This document shows, piece by piece, positions 42,387 to 51,430 of a stretch of 64,000 nt of DNA. A program made the position numbers and the translations under genes. Numbering within the stretch: the stretch's first letter is position 1; the number at the start of each line of letters is the position of its first letter. Origin of the DNA: Salinigranum rubrum (lineage in GTDB: Archaea > Halobacteriota > Halobacteria > Halobacteriales > Haloferacaceae); contig NZ_CP026309.1 of NCBI RefSeq assembly GCF_002906575.1, forward strand, positions 4,154,001-4,218,000, written 5' to 3'. The notes below the pieces were generated by a model. The model ran no database searches, was not told where the DNA came from, and saw only the letters and a program-made list of their open reading frames with translations.

Positions 42387-43481
42387 CTACCAGACCGAGA
42401 ACAGGACGTACGCGCCAGCCGTCGCGACGGCGGGCACGGCGTTCTGAAGCACCACCACGCGCAACGTCGTCCACGGCCGATAGAGGTCGTCGATAGCGAC
42501 GTCCTGGTCGGTCACCTCCTCGACCACGTCGTCGGCGTCGACCACGAGCGCCCCCTCGGCACGGGTCGCCCGGCCCCACCCGAGTCCGACGGTACTCATC
42601 GTGGCGATGACGACGAAGCTCGCGGGGATGCCGATGGCCGACAGTGCCGTCACGAGCGTCGCGCTCACGAGGGCGACGACGAGCGCCGCGGTCAGCGGCA
42701 GTTCGGTGAGCCCCTCGCCCATCGTGTCGAGCGTCCGCCGGGCGATGGTGAACGCGCCGAGGCCGATGGCTCCGCCGGCGAGGATGATGCCCGCGTTCAT
42801 CGAGAGCTGCCCCGAGCCGACGAGCGGCGCGACGGCGTTGGCGACGTTCGACGCCCCCGCCGAGAACGCCATGAAGCAGGCGATGGCGACGACCAGGAAG
42901 ACACCGGTCGCCTCCCGTGGCGTGGTCTCGTCGGCGAGTTGGGGCGTCGGAATCCCGGAGCGGTCGAGTTCGAGTAACGACCCGTCGCTCGTGTCGACCG
43001 CGAGGCGTTCCTCGATGGCGTCGTAGCCGTACCGACCGACGACGCCGCTCACCCAGAACGCGATGAGCGGGGCGACGATCCACCACGAGACGATTTCGAG
43101 GACGACGTCGGTCGCCAGCGCGTTCCGCGCGAGGCCGAGGCCGGCGATGGCTCCCACGGCGGTCATCGACGTCGACGCCGGCACTCCGAGGACGTTCGAG
43201 ACGAAGAGCGCCCCACCGATGAAGAAGAGCACGCCGATGCTCACCGGGAGGGTGAAGGGGTCACCGAGGACGAGGTTCGAGCCGAGCGTCGTGACGACCC
43301 GGCGACCGACAGTCCATCCGCCGAGGAAAGCGAAGCCGGTCATGAGGGCTCCGGCGGCGAGTTTCGAGACCGCACCGCTCCCGACGGCGGGACCGAACGC
43401 GACACCGGTGTTCGAACCGCCGACGTTGAAGCCGACGAAGACGGCGACACCGAGTCCGACGAGAAGGAGGAGCGAGGTCAC
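42387..43481 (-). CDS. PiT-family inorganic phosphate transporter (copy 2)
   Basis: The 364-residue membrane protein is a close paralogue of the next gene, with the same motifs (GFNVGGSNTGVAFGPAVGS; FSAGASNVANAVAPLVGSG). The DNA is nearly identical over short stretches around the second motif, which suggests a recent duplication or gene conversion. The start is GTG 43481, matching the N-terminus of copy 1; an upstream GTG at 43514 would add eleven residues. The two copies may differ in affinity or expression. Confidence 0.9.
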   Translation of the reverse strand: MTSLLLLVGLGVAVFVGFNVGGSNTGVAFGPAVGSGAVSKLAAGALMTGFAFLGGWTVGRRVVTTLGSNLVLGDPFTLPVSIGVLFFIGGALFVSNVLGVPASTSMTAVGAIAGLGLARNALATDVVLEIVSWWIVAPLIAFWVSGVVGRYGYDAIEERLAVDTSDGSLLELDRSGIPTPQLADETTPREATGVFLVVAIACFMAFSAGASNVANAVAPLVGSGQLSMNAGIILAGGAIGLGAFTIARRTLDTMGEGLTELPLTAALVVALVSATLVTALSAIGIPASFVVIATMSTVGLGWGRATRAEGALVVDADDVVEEVTDQDVAIDDLYRPWTTLRVVVLQNAVPAVATAGAYVLFSVW

Positions 43482-43564
43482 GAGGGAAGCTTTCGCGCCA
43501 CCGTACAAAAACACCGGGTCGTGCGGTCGAGCACCGTCCGTGACGGGGCGCCGACGAGAGAGGG

Positions 43565-44863
43565 TTACTTCGTCGCCTCGGCGATGGCCCCGTCGAGGTC
43601 GGCGAGGATGTCTTCGGGGTCCTCGATGCCGACCGACAGACGGACCATGTCGGGCGTGACGCCCGCGGCCTCCTGTTCTTCCTCGGTGAGTTGCTGGTGG
43701 GTCGTCGAAGCGGGGTGGATCACCAGGGTCTTCGCGTCGCCGACGTTCGCGAGCAACGAGGCGACTTCGACGCCGTTGACGGTGCCCTTCGCCGCGTCGT
43801 ACCCGTCGTCGAGACCGAAGGTGATCATGCCGCCGTACCCGCCGTCGAGATACTTCGAGGCGTTGTCGTGGGTCGGGTGGCTCTCCAGTCCAGGGTAGTT
43901 GACCCAGGCCACCTCGGGATGGTCGTCGAGGAACTCCGCGACGATCATCGCGTTCTCGCAGTGTTTCTCCATCCGGAGCGGGAACGACTCCAGTTTCTGG
44001 AGGACGACCCAGGCGTCGAACGGCGACTGCTGGTTGCCTAAATCCCTGAGCCCGCGGGCGATGGCGGCGTAGGTGAAGGCGGCGTCACCAAAGGTTTCAG
44101 CGAAGTTGACGCCGTGGTAGGCGGGGTTGGGTTTGGCGATTTCGGAGTACTTCTCGGCGTGCTCGGCCCAGGGGAAGGAGCCACCGTCGACGAGCGCCCC
44201 GCCCACGGTCGACCCGGCGCCGTGGAGCCACTTCGTCGTCGAGTCCCAGACGAGGTCGGCGCCGTGGTCGAGCGGCGTGCAGAGATACGGCGTGGCGAAC
44301 GTGTTGTCGACGAACAGCGGCGCGCCGTTCTCGTGGGCGATGTCGGCAATACGCTCGATGTCCGGCGTGTCCAGCGCGGGGTTGCCGATGGTTTCGAGGT
44401 GGACGTACGCGGTGTCCTCGTCGATGGCCTCCGCGTACGCGTCGTAGTCGAGGGTGTCGACGAACCGCGTCGTGACGCCGCGGCGCTCGACGGTGTGGGT
44501 GAGGTAGGTGTACGTCCCCCCATAGAGGGAGGAGGCGGTGACGATGTTGTCGCCGGCCTCCGCGAGGAGGAACGTCGCGAGGTCGAACGAGGCCATGCCG
44601 GAGGCGGTGACGGCGGCACCGATGCCGTTTTCGAGCGAGGCGATGCGACCCTGCAGCATCTCCAGGGTGGGGTTCATCAACCGCGAGTAGATGTACCCCT
44701 CCGCTTCGAGCGCGAACTGGGCGGCGGCGTCGTCGGCGTCGTCGAAGACGTACGAGGTGGTCTGGTAGATGGGCGGCGCGCGCGAACCCGTCGCGGCGTC
44801 TGGTTCCTGTCCGGCGTGGAGACTTCGCGTGTTGAATCCCGGCTGTGAGTCGTCGTCTGACAT
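43565..44863 (-). CDS. metY: O-acetylhomoserine sulfhydrylase family (Cys/Met metabolism PLP enzyme)
   Basis: It makes homocysteine from O-acetylhomoserine and sulfide, a step of methionine synthesis. The 432-residue product is of MetY length. The PLP lysine is Lys211 in DSTTKWLHGAG, with YSRLMNPTLEMLQGRIASLE, ASSLYGGTYTYL and VDNTFATPYLC before it and PASTTHQQL near the end. The start follows from the N-terminus GFNTRSLHAGQEP. No O-acetyltransferase gene (metX) is in the window. A TATA-like tttaca lies 28-33 bases before the start. Confidence 0.9.
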   Translation of the reverse strand: MSDDDSQPGFNTRSLHAGQEPDAATGSRAPPIYQTTSYVFDDADDAAAQFALEAEGYIYSRLMNPTLEMLQGRIASLENGIGAAVTASGMASFDLATFLLAEAGDNIVTASSLYGGTYTYLTHTVERRGVTTRFVDTLDYDAYAEAIDEDTAYVHLETIGNPALDTPDIERIADIAHENGAPLFVDNTFATPYLCTPLDHGADLVWDSTTKWLHGAGSTVGGALVDGGSFPWAEHAEKYSEIAKPNPAYHGVNFAETFGDAAFTYAAIARGLRDLGNQQSPFDAWVVLQKLESFPLRMEKHCENAMIVAEFLDDHPEVAWVNYPGLESHPTHDNASKYLDGGYGGMITFGLDDGYDAAKGTVNGVEVASLLANVGDAKTLVIHPASTTHQQLTEEEQEAAGVTPDMVRLSVGIEDPEDILADLDGAIAEATK

Positions 44864-45062
44864 GCGTGGGTTGCGTTCAGATGGTGTGGATGTAAAGATA
44901 GGTGTGCGAGGCGGGGACTGCCGGTGACTACGACGGTCGTTCGGGACGCTTCTCTGGGTGGCTGTGTTCTGTGTGGATTCGGGGCTGGGTTCGATGAGCG
45001 ATGACAGCTCGATGGTGGGCGGTGCGGAGAGAACCGCGCGGTCGTCTTGCTGAATCCCGAAG

Positions 45063-45103
45063 CTTCGTCGACGCGTTAAATTCCGGAAACTTCGTCGACG
45101 CGT
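45063..45103. repeat. pair of 14-base direct repeats
   Basis: The sequence cttcgtcgacgcgt occurs at 45063-45076 and 45090-45103, 27 bases apart (start to start), which is between two and three DNA turns. Each copy holds the palindromes GTCGAC and ACGCGT. They could be a tandem operator upstream of the promoter at 45169. Confidence 0.45.
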
Positions 45104-45168
45104 CCGCGACCGACCGTCACCGGAGACCGTATCCACACTCCCCGCGCGCTCACGACCGTCTCGCAACG

Positions 45169-45173
45169 TTTTA
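45169..45173 (+). promoter_or_regulatory. TATA-like box before the short ORF at 45201
   Basis: The sequence tttta lies 28-32 bases before ATG 45201 and is followed by an A/T-rich stretch. This is the leaderless layout. Confidence 0.4.
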
Positions 45174-45200
45174 GTAGCGCGAAGAATCAATGAACAACTA

Positions 45201-45302
45201 ATGACGCGGATCTCCCCCTCTCGGCACGCTTCTCCGGGAGTCCGTACTGTCCTCGTCGCGCCCACCGACGGCGTCCGACGACCGCGACGACCGGGCCGCT
45301 AG
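45201..45302 (+). CDS. possible leaderless micro-ORF, 33 residues
   Basis: It begins MTRISPSRHASPGVRTV and ends in arginine/proline-rich residues at TAG. The only support is the TATA box at leaderless distance and the ATG. It may be a leader peptide or a short RNA start for the arginine operon 134 bases downstream; the arginine-rich tail (seven Arg in 33) would suit arginine sensing. It may also be chance. Confidence 0.3.
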   Translation: MTRISPSRHASPGVRTVLVAPTDGVRRPRRPGR

Positions 45303-45406
45303 GCCCACTACTATCCACTCACCCCGCGACTTGCTCACACGACTTCAACGACGCTTGTGTCGGCTATAGGCGTCTCTGTGCATTTCTTTCATAATCTAAA
45401 ACAACA

Positions 45407-45413
45407 AATTTAA
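45407..45413 (+). promoter_or_regulatory. TATA-like box of argG
   Basis: The AT-rich heptamer aatttaa lies 23-29 bases before the ATG at 45436. It follows a stretch of about 20 A/T-rich bases, as in strong haloarchaeal promoters. Confidence 0.5.
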
Positions 45414-45435
45414 GCCCGTGAGCGGTGCTACATCG

Positions 45436-46670
45436 ATGTATATGACACGCGTCGCACTCGCGTTCTCCGGCGGGCTGGACACGACCGTCTGTGTCCCGCT
45501 CCTGGAGGAAGAGTACGGACACGACGAAGTAATCGGCGTCACGGTCGACGTCGGACAGCCCGAATCGGAGTTCGAAGAGGCCGAAGAGACGGCGGAAGCC
45601 CTGGGGTTAGAACACTACGTCGTCGACGCCAAGGCGGAGTTCGCGGAGACGTGTTTCCGCGGCGTGAAGGCGAACGCCACGTACCAGGGCTACCCCCTGG
45701 GCACCGCGCTCGCCCGCCCCGTCATCGCACAGGCCATCCTCGACGTCGCGGAGGAGCACGACTGCGACGCGCTCGCACACGGCTGTACCGGGAAGGGCAA
45801 CGACCAACTCCGGTTCGAGGCCGTCTGGCGCGCCTCCGACTTGGAGGTCATCGCGCCCGTCCGCGAACTCGGGCTCACCCGCGAGTGGGAGATCGAGTAC
45901 GCCGCGGAGAAGGACCTGCCTGTCGAGGCGGGTAACGAGGGCGTCTGGAGCATCGACACGAACCTCTGGTCCCGCGCCGTCGAGGGCGGCGAACTGGAGA
46001 ACCCCAACTACGTCCCCCCGAGGACATCTACGAGTGGACGAGCGCGCCGACGGGCGACACCGAACTGGTGGAAATCGAGTTCGACAACGGGATTCCCGTG
46101 GCCGTCGACGGCGAGGAGTTAGCGCCCGTCTCGCTCATCCAGCACCTCAACACCCTCGCAGGGGAGTACGGCGTCGGTCGCACGGACGTGATGGAAGACC
46201 GGATGCTCGGCCTGAAGGTGAGAGAGAACTACGAGCACCCCGCCGCGACCGTCCTCCTGAACGCGCACAGAGCGTTGGAAGACCTCGTCCTCACGAAGGA
46301 AGAGCGCTCGTTCAAGACGCAGGTCGACCACCGCTGGTCGGAGAAGGCCTACGAGGGCCTGATCTCCGGACCGCTCGTGCAGGCGCTCGAAGGGTTCATC
46401 GAGGTCACCCAGGAGAAGGTCACCGGTACCGCGACGGTCAAACTCGAAGGCGGGCAGGCCCGCGCCGTCGGGCGTCAGTCCGACTACGCCGTCTACTCCG
46501 AGTCGCACGCCTCGTTCAACTCCGCGGACATCGAGGCGGGTATCGAACAGAGCGACGCGACGGGCGTCGCAAAGTACCACGGGTTCCAGGAGCGCCTCGC
46601 GAAGCGGGCGTACGACTCGGCGACGAAGAAGAAGACGGAAGCCGTGACCGACGGCGGCGACGACGAGTAA
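45436..46670 (+). CDS. argG: argininosuccinate synthase (one-base frameshift)
   Basis: It condenses citrulline and aspartate. Repaired length is 411 residues. The first frame has the ATP loop ALAFSGGLDTTV and GCTGKGNDQLRFE, and ends properly at ENPNYVPP. The family continues EDIYEWTSAPTGDTELVEIE in the other frame. The six-C run 46014-46019 needs a seventh C. The second part then runs intact to the stop (QVDHRWSEKAYEGL, YSESHASFNSAD). ATG 45436 fits the TATA box; ATG 45442 is an alternative. It heads the arginine genes and is followed by argH after four bases. Confidence 0.92.
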
Positions 46671-46674
46671 CGAG

Positions 46675-48147
46675 ATGACGGAGGACGTCCCCGAGAGCGC
46701 CGTCCGCCGCGACCGCTTCAGCGGCGGCCCCGCGCGGGGGTTCCTCTCCTCGCTCGCGGGCGACGCGCGCATCTTCGACGCCGACCTCGCGGTCGACCGC
46801 GCACACGTGGTGATGCTCGCCGAGCAGGGCATCGTCGAGGACGCGGTCGCCGGCGAGATACTCGCCGCGCTCGACGACGTCGAGGCGGCGGGCCACGGCG
46901 CACTCCCCGAGGGCGAGGACGTTCACGAGGCCATCGAGACGGCCGTCATCGACATCGTCGGCGACGAGGGTGGGAAGATGCACACCGCCCGGTCGCGTAA
47001 CGACGAGGTGGCGACCTGCCTCCGCTATCGGCTCCGCGAGGACCTCCTCGACGCCGCGGAGACGACTCTCAGGCTCAGAGAGGTGCTGGCCGAGGAAGCC
47101 GAGAAACACACCGAGACGCTGATGCCCGGCTACACGCACCTCCAGCCGGCCCAGCCGACGACGGTGGCACACTACCTGCTGTCGTACGAGTCGGCGGTCG
47201 CCCGCGACACCGAGCGACTGCTCGACACGTATTCGAGAATCAACGTCTCCCCCCTGGGCGCGGCGGCCTTCGCGGGCACGCCGTTCGACGTCGACCGCGA
47301 GCGCACGGCCGAACTGCTCGGGTTCGACGCCCTCGTCGAAAACTCGATGGACGCCTCGTCGGCGCGGGACTTCCTCCTCGAAGCGACGAGCGCGCTCGCG
47401 ACCCACGCGGTGACGCTCTCGGGCCTCGCGGAGGACCTGATCCTCTTCGCCAACAGGGGGTACGTCGACCTCTCGGACGACTACTCCTCTACCTCCTCGA
47501 TCATGCCGCAGAAGAAGAACCCCGACACGCTCGAACTCGTCCGCTCGGTGGCGGGCGAGGCGGTCGGCGACCTCACTGCACTGCTCACGACGCTCAAGGG
47601 TCTCCCTCGGGCGTACAACCGTGACCTGCAGAACGCCCATCCACACACGTTCGACGCCGTCGATTCGGTCGTCGAAGCGTCGGACGTGGCCGCGGGCGCG
47701 GTTGCGACGGCGACGTGGGAGGAGGCGAGATTGAAGAAGGCCGCAGGCGAGGGCTTCTCGACGGCGACGGGGGTCGCAGACCGGTTGGCGATGGCGGGCA
47801 TCCCCTTCCGGACGGCCCACGAGATACTCGCCGAGGCCGCGGCGGTCGCCGAGGAAGAGGGGAGAGATACGCCCGACGTCGCGACGCTCGACGCGGTCAC
47901 GACGGACGTGCTCGGAGGGTCGCTCTTCGAGTACGTGAGCCGCGAGGCGGTCGAGGCCGCACTCGACCCCGCCGCGAGCGTCGCGAGTCGCGACTCGACC
48001 GGCGGGCCCGCATCCGAGGCGGTCGAAGCCGCGCTCGCGAGCGTCGAGGAGGGCCTCGACGGGGACGCCGAAGCCATCGAAACCAGCCGGCACCGACTCG
48101 AAGACGCGCAGGCGACGCTCGAAGAACGGGTGGCGACGTATGTCTGA
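46675..48147 (+). CDS. argH: argininosuccinate lyase
   Basis: It splits argininosuccinate to arginine and fumarate. The 490-residue protein of the fumarase/aspartase superfamily has GGKMHTARSRNDEVAT, MPGYTHLQPAQPTTVAHY (the general-acid histidine region) and the signature SSIMPQKKNPDTLELVRS. The catalytic serine lies in STSSIMP. It is four bases after argG, in one transcript. Confidence 0.95.
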   Translation: MTEDVPESAVRRDRFSGGPARGFLSSLAGDARIFDADLAVDRAHVVMLAEQGIVEDAVAGEILAALDDVEAAGHGALPEGEDVHEAIETAVIDIVGDEGGKMHTARSRNDEVATCLRYRLREDLLDAAETTLRLREVLAEEAEKHTETLMPGYTHLQPAQPTTVAHYLLSYESAVARDTERLLDTYSRINVSPLGAAAFAGTPFDVDRERTAELLGFDALVENSMDASSARDFLLEATSALATHAVTLSGLAEDLILFANRGYVDLSDDYSSTSSIMPQKKNPDTLELVRSVAGEAVGDLTALLTTLKGLPRAYNRDLQNAHPHTFDAVDSVVEASDVAAGAVATATWEEARLKKAAGEGFSTATGVADRLAMAGIPFRTAHEILAEAAAVAEEEGRDTPDVATLDAVTTDVLGGSLFEYVSREAVEAALDPAASVASRDSTGGPASEAVEAALASVEEGLDGDAEAIETSRHRLEDAQATLEERVATYV

Positions 48148-48298
48148 ACACGACGACGAGCACGAGTACGAACGCGAACGCGAGACTGCGCGTGTCGTCG
48201 GCGCGGGGGCCGCCGTGTCCCTCCCGCCGTTCGCAGACGCTCCAGTCCGGGGACGAGCAGGACCGGCGGTCCCGCCGCCGTCCCCGTCAGGGGACTAA
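48140..48298 (+). CDS. small ORF overlapping the argH end
   Basis: The 52-codon frame starts at an ATG inside the last codons of argH and encodes an acidic N-terminus (MSEHDDEHEYERERE) and a proline/alanine-rich end. The overlapping start suggests coupling, and a stop codon ends it just before the AT-rich lysW promoter region. No family known; it could be a chance frame. Confidence 0.4.
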   Translation: MSEHDDEHEYERERETARVVGAGAAVSLPPFADAPVRGRAGPAVPPPSPSGD

Positions 48299-48436
48299 TT
48301 AACATATTACTGATACGGAACGGGTTTGAAACCTCTAAATTGCCCGACTTCGCTCGATTAGTCGATACTTCGTTATTGTATTATTCCCGATAAGTTCGAT
48401 GGTTTTAAGGTCTCTCACGGGTGAGAAGGAGACACG

Positions 48437-48616
48437 ATGCCAGAAGAGCTCACTGCGGAAGACCCGGTGACCGGCGAACAGATCACGCTCCCGGCCGACG
48501 TCGAGGTCGGCGAGATCATCGACAGTCCCGTGAGCGGCGCCGAACTGGAGGTCGTCTCCTTGGACCCCGTGGTCCTAGAGGAGGCGCCCGAACTCGAAGA
48601 GGACTGGGGAGAGTAG
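48437..48616 (+). CDS. lysW: amino-group carrier protein LysW/ArgW, cysteine-free variant
   Basis: It carries the growing amino acid on its C-terminal glutamate during arginine (or lysine) synthesis. The 59-residue protein ends in EDWGE, the defining carrier tail, after ELEVVSLDPV. Typical LysW has two zinc knuckles (CPxC ... CPxCG). Here the equivalent places read EDPVTGEQ and DSPVSGAEL, so there is no cysteine at all and zinc cannot be bound in the usual way. A TATA-like gttttaa (48402-48408) and an AGGAG-like sequence precede the ATG. lysX follows after two bases. Confidence 0.9.
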   Translation: MPEELTAEDPVTGEQITLPADVEVGEIIDSPVSGAELEVVSLDPVVLEEAPELEEDWGE

Positions 48617-48618
48617 CG

Positions 48619-49494
48619 GTGCACGTTGGACTGCTGTACTCCCGGATCCGCCGCGACGAGAAACTCCTCCTCTCCGAGCTCCGCGACCGCGGGCACGACG
48701 TGACGAAGATCGACGTCCGGAAGGAGCAGTTCAACATCTCGGAAATTCCGGCGGTGTTCGACGACCTCGACGTCGTGCTCGACCGGTGTCTGGCGACGAG
48801 TCGGAGCCTCTACATCACGGAGTTCCTCGATTCCTACGACATCGCGGTCGTCAACAGCGCGGAGACCGCGGAGCTGTGCGCCGACAAGGTGAAGAACAGC
48901 CTCGCGCTCGAAGCGGCGGGCGTCCCGACGCCGAACACGACGGTCACCTTTACGACCGACGCGGCGCTCGAAGCCATCGAGGAGTTCGGCTATCCCTGCG
49001 TGCTGAAGCCCGTCGTCGGCTCGTGGGGGCGGCTCATGGCGAAGATCGACACGCGCGATGCGGCCGAAGCCATCCTCGAACACAAGGCGACGCTCGGCCA
49101 CTACGAGCACAAGGTGTTCTACGTCCAGGAGTTCGTCGAGAAGCCCGGCCGCGACATCCGTGTGCTCGCGGTCGACGGCGACCCCGTCGCCGCGATGACG
49201 CGCTCGTCGGAGCACTGGCTCACGAACGCCGCAAAGGGCGGCACCACAGCCGAATTCGAACTCGACGACCGCGCGCTCGAACTGGTCGAGAAGGCCTCCG
49301 CCGCCGTGGGCGGCGGCCTCCTCGGCGTCGACCTGATGGAGGTCGGCGAGGATGGGTACACCGTCCACGAGGTGAATCACACCGTCGAGTTCAAGGCGCT
49401 GAACGACGCGGTCGGCGACACCGTCGACGTGCCCAGCCGGGTCGTCGACTGGCTGGAGACGAAAGCCCAGGCCGAAACGGAGGCGACGGTATGA
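48619..49494 (+). CDS. lysX: glutamate/aminoadipate-LysW ligase
   Basis: This ATP-grasp ligase joins the amino group of glutamate to the C-terminal glutamate of LysW, opening the pathway. The 291-residue product has LLYSRIRRDEKLLLSEL at the N-terminus, CVLKPVVGSWGRLMAKI (ATP grasp) and VLAVDGDPVAAMTR. The metal-binding end reads GVDLMEVGEDGYTVHEVNHTVEFK. In the arginine-type setting (with argG, argH, argF) glutamate is the expected substrate. The GTG start is two bases after lysW; the stop overlaps argC (ATGA). Confidence 0.92.
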   Translation: MHVGLLYSRIRRDEKLLLSELRDRGHDVTKIDVRKEQFNISEIPAVFDDLDVVLDRCLATSRSLYITEFLDSYDIAVVNSAETAELCADKVKNSLALEAAGVPTPNTTVTFTTDAALEAIEEFGYPCVLKPVVGSWGRLMAKIDTRDAAEAILEHKATLGHYEHKVFYVQEFVEKPGRDIRVLAVDGDPVAAMTRSSEHWLTNAAKGGTTAEFELDDRALELVEKASAAVGGGLLGVDLMEVGEDGYTVHEVNHTVEFKALNDAVGDTVDVPSRVVDWLETKAQAETEATV

Positions 49495-50527
49495 CGCTGC
49501 GCGCCAGCGTCGTCGGCGGCTCCGGCTTCACCGGGGGGAGCTGCTCCGGCTTCTCTCTCAGCATCCGGAGTTCGAGGTCGTTCAGGCGACGAGTCGGTCG
49601 TACGACCGCAAAACAGTGGGGAGGGTCCACCCGAACCTGCGGGAACTCGACCTGCGCTTCAGTTCGCCAGAGGACCTAGAGAGCGTGGACGTGCTGTTCG
49701 CGGCGACGCCCCACGGCGTCTCGATGCAGCAAATCGACGACTTCTTCGACAGCGCGGACACGGTCGTCGACCTCTCGGCGGACTTCCGCCTCTCCACCGA
49801 AGAACAGTACGACGAGTGGTACGACGGCCACGTCTGCCCCGAGTACCTCGACCGCGCGGAGTACGCCCTCCCCGAACTCAACCGGGAGAACCTCCCCGGA
49901 GCGGACCTTCTCGCGTCGGGCGGATGTAACGCCACGGCGACCATCCTCGGACTGAAGCCGCTGTTCGACGCCGGCGTTCTGAAAGGGGACGAACAGGTCG
50001 TCGTCGACGTGAAAGTCGGCTCTTCGGAGGGGGGCGCGGGCGGCGGCGACGCCTCCTCGCACACCGAGCGGTCGGGCATCGTCCGACCCTACGCGCCGAC
50101 CGGCCACCGCCACGAGGCCGAAATCGAGGAGTTCCTGGGACTGTCCGTGTCGTTTACCGTCCACGCCGTGGACATGGTCCGCGGCGCGAGCGCGACCTGC
50201 CACACGTTCCCGTCGTCGAAGGTGACGACGAGCGACCTCTGGAGCGCGTATCGGGACGCGTACTCGGACGAGCCGTTCATGCGGACGGTCGCGGGCGGGG
50301 GCGGCGTCTACCGCTACCCCGAACCGAAGGTCGTCGCCGGCACCAACATGGGCGAAGTCGGCTTCGAGGTCGACGCGAAGAACCGCCGACTGGTGGTGTT
50401 CTCGGCCATCGACAACATGATGAAAGGGTCGGCCGGGCAGGCCGTCCACGGCGCGAACGTCGCGCTCGGCCTGGAGGAGACCGCCGGCTTGGAGGCGACG
50501 GGCTTTCACCCCGTGGGGGCTCCATAG
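49491..50527 (+). CDS. argC: LysW-glutamyl-phosphate reductase ArgC/LysY (one-base frameshift)
   Basis: It reduces the carrier-bound acyl phosphate to the semialdehyde. Repaired length is 345 residues. The start MTLRASVVGGSGFTGG is the NAD(P)-binding motif, then the frame is lost at the six-G run 49533-49538. With one more G it reads ELLRLLSQHPEFEVVQA and joins the long intact part. Catalytic Cys is in LASGGCNATATILGL; HRHEAEIEEF and ATCHTFPSS are typical. The ATG overlaps the lysX stop; argB starts directly after. Confidence 0.92.
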
Positions 50528-51430
50528 ATGTCGGTCGTCGTCAAAATCGGCGGCGCGCGCGCGGTCAACCCCGAAGGCGCGCTCGCCGACATCGCCTCGC
50601 TCGTCGGAGCGGACGGGGGAGGAAGCGAGGACGTCGTCGTCGTCCACGGCGGGTCGACCAAAGTGGACGAGACGCTCGAACGCATGGGTATCGAGCCGAC
50701 GTACGTCGACACGCCCGAGGGCGTCACGGGACGCTTTACCGACGAAGAGACGATGGAGGTGTTCACGATGGCGATGTCGTGGATAAACACCGACCTCGTC
50801 GCGGGGCTGAGAGCGCAGGGCGTCGACGCGCTCGGCCTCTCCGGCGTCGACGGCGGCCTCCTCACCGGCCCGCGCAAGTCTGCCGTGCGAGTCGTCGAAG
50901 ACGGGAAGAAGAAGATCAAACGCGGCGAGCACTCGGGCCGCATCGACGCGGTGAACGCCGGTCTGCTGGAGACGCTCATCGGCGACGGGTACACCGTCGT
51001 CACCGGCCCGCCGATGCTCGGTGTCGAGGGAGGCGCGGCGTCGGAGACGCCGCGAGGTGAAGGCGGTGTCACCGCCGGCACGCCCGTGAACACCGACGCC
51101 GACCGGGCCGCCGCGGCCGTCGCGGGCGCGCTCGACGCGACGCTCGTCCTGCTCACCGACGTCGAAGGGGTGTACGAAGACCCCGACGACCCCTCGACGC
51201 TCATCTCGCGCGTCGAGACGAGCGCGGACTGGGACGGCCTCGAAGCCGCCGCCGAGGGGTTCATGACCAAGAAAGTCATGGCCGCGAAGGAAGCGCTCGA
51301 CGGGGGCGCGTCCGAGGTGGTCGTCGCGAGCGCGAACGCCGACGACCCGGTGAGCAGCGCCCTGCAGTCCGGAGGCACCCACATCCAGCGCAGCGCCGTC
51401 GGGACCGAGACACAGGGAGACACAGCATGA
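50528..51430 (+). CDS. argB: LysW-glutamate kinase ArgB/LysZ
   Basis: It phosphorylates the carrier-bound glutamate. The 300-residue amino-acid kinase has VVVKIGGARAVNPEGAL at the N-terminus, VVVHGGSTKVDETLERMG, GVDALGLSGVDGGLLTG and the nucleotide-binding LVLLTDVEGVYEDPDDP. The sequence is closer to the LysW-dependent kinases than to bacterial N-acetylglutamate kinase. The start is directly after argC and the stop overlaps argD (ATGA). Confidence 0.9.
   Translation: MSVVVKIGGARAVNPEGALADIASLVGADGGGSEDVVVVHGGSTKVDETLERMGIEPTYVDTPEGVTGRFTDEETMEVFTMAMSWINTDLVAGLRAQGVDALGLSGVDGGLLTGPRKSAVRVVEDGKKKIKRGEHSGRIDAVNAGLLETLIGDGYTVVTGPPMLGVEGGAASETPRGEGGVTAGTPVNTDADRAAAAVAGALDATLVLLTDVEGVYEDPDDPSTLISRVETSADWDGLEAAAEGFMTKKVMAAKEALDGGASEVVVASANADDPVSSALQSGGTHIQRSAVGTETQGDTA

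Larger units (their letters stand above)
44864..45435. other. 570-base gap between metY and argG
   Basis: The gap holds the metY promoter (minus-strand tttaca at 44891-44896), a pair of 14-base direct repeats (45063 and 45090), a TATA box with a 33-codon frame (45201-45302), and the AT-rich argG promoter (45390-45413). The rest shows no recognisable gene. Confidence 0.55.
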
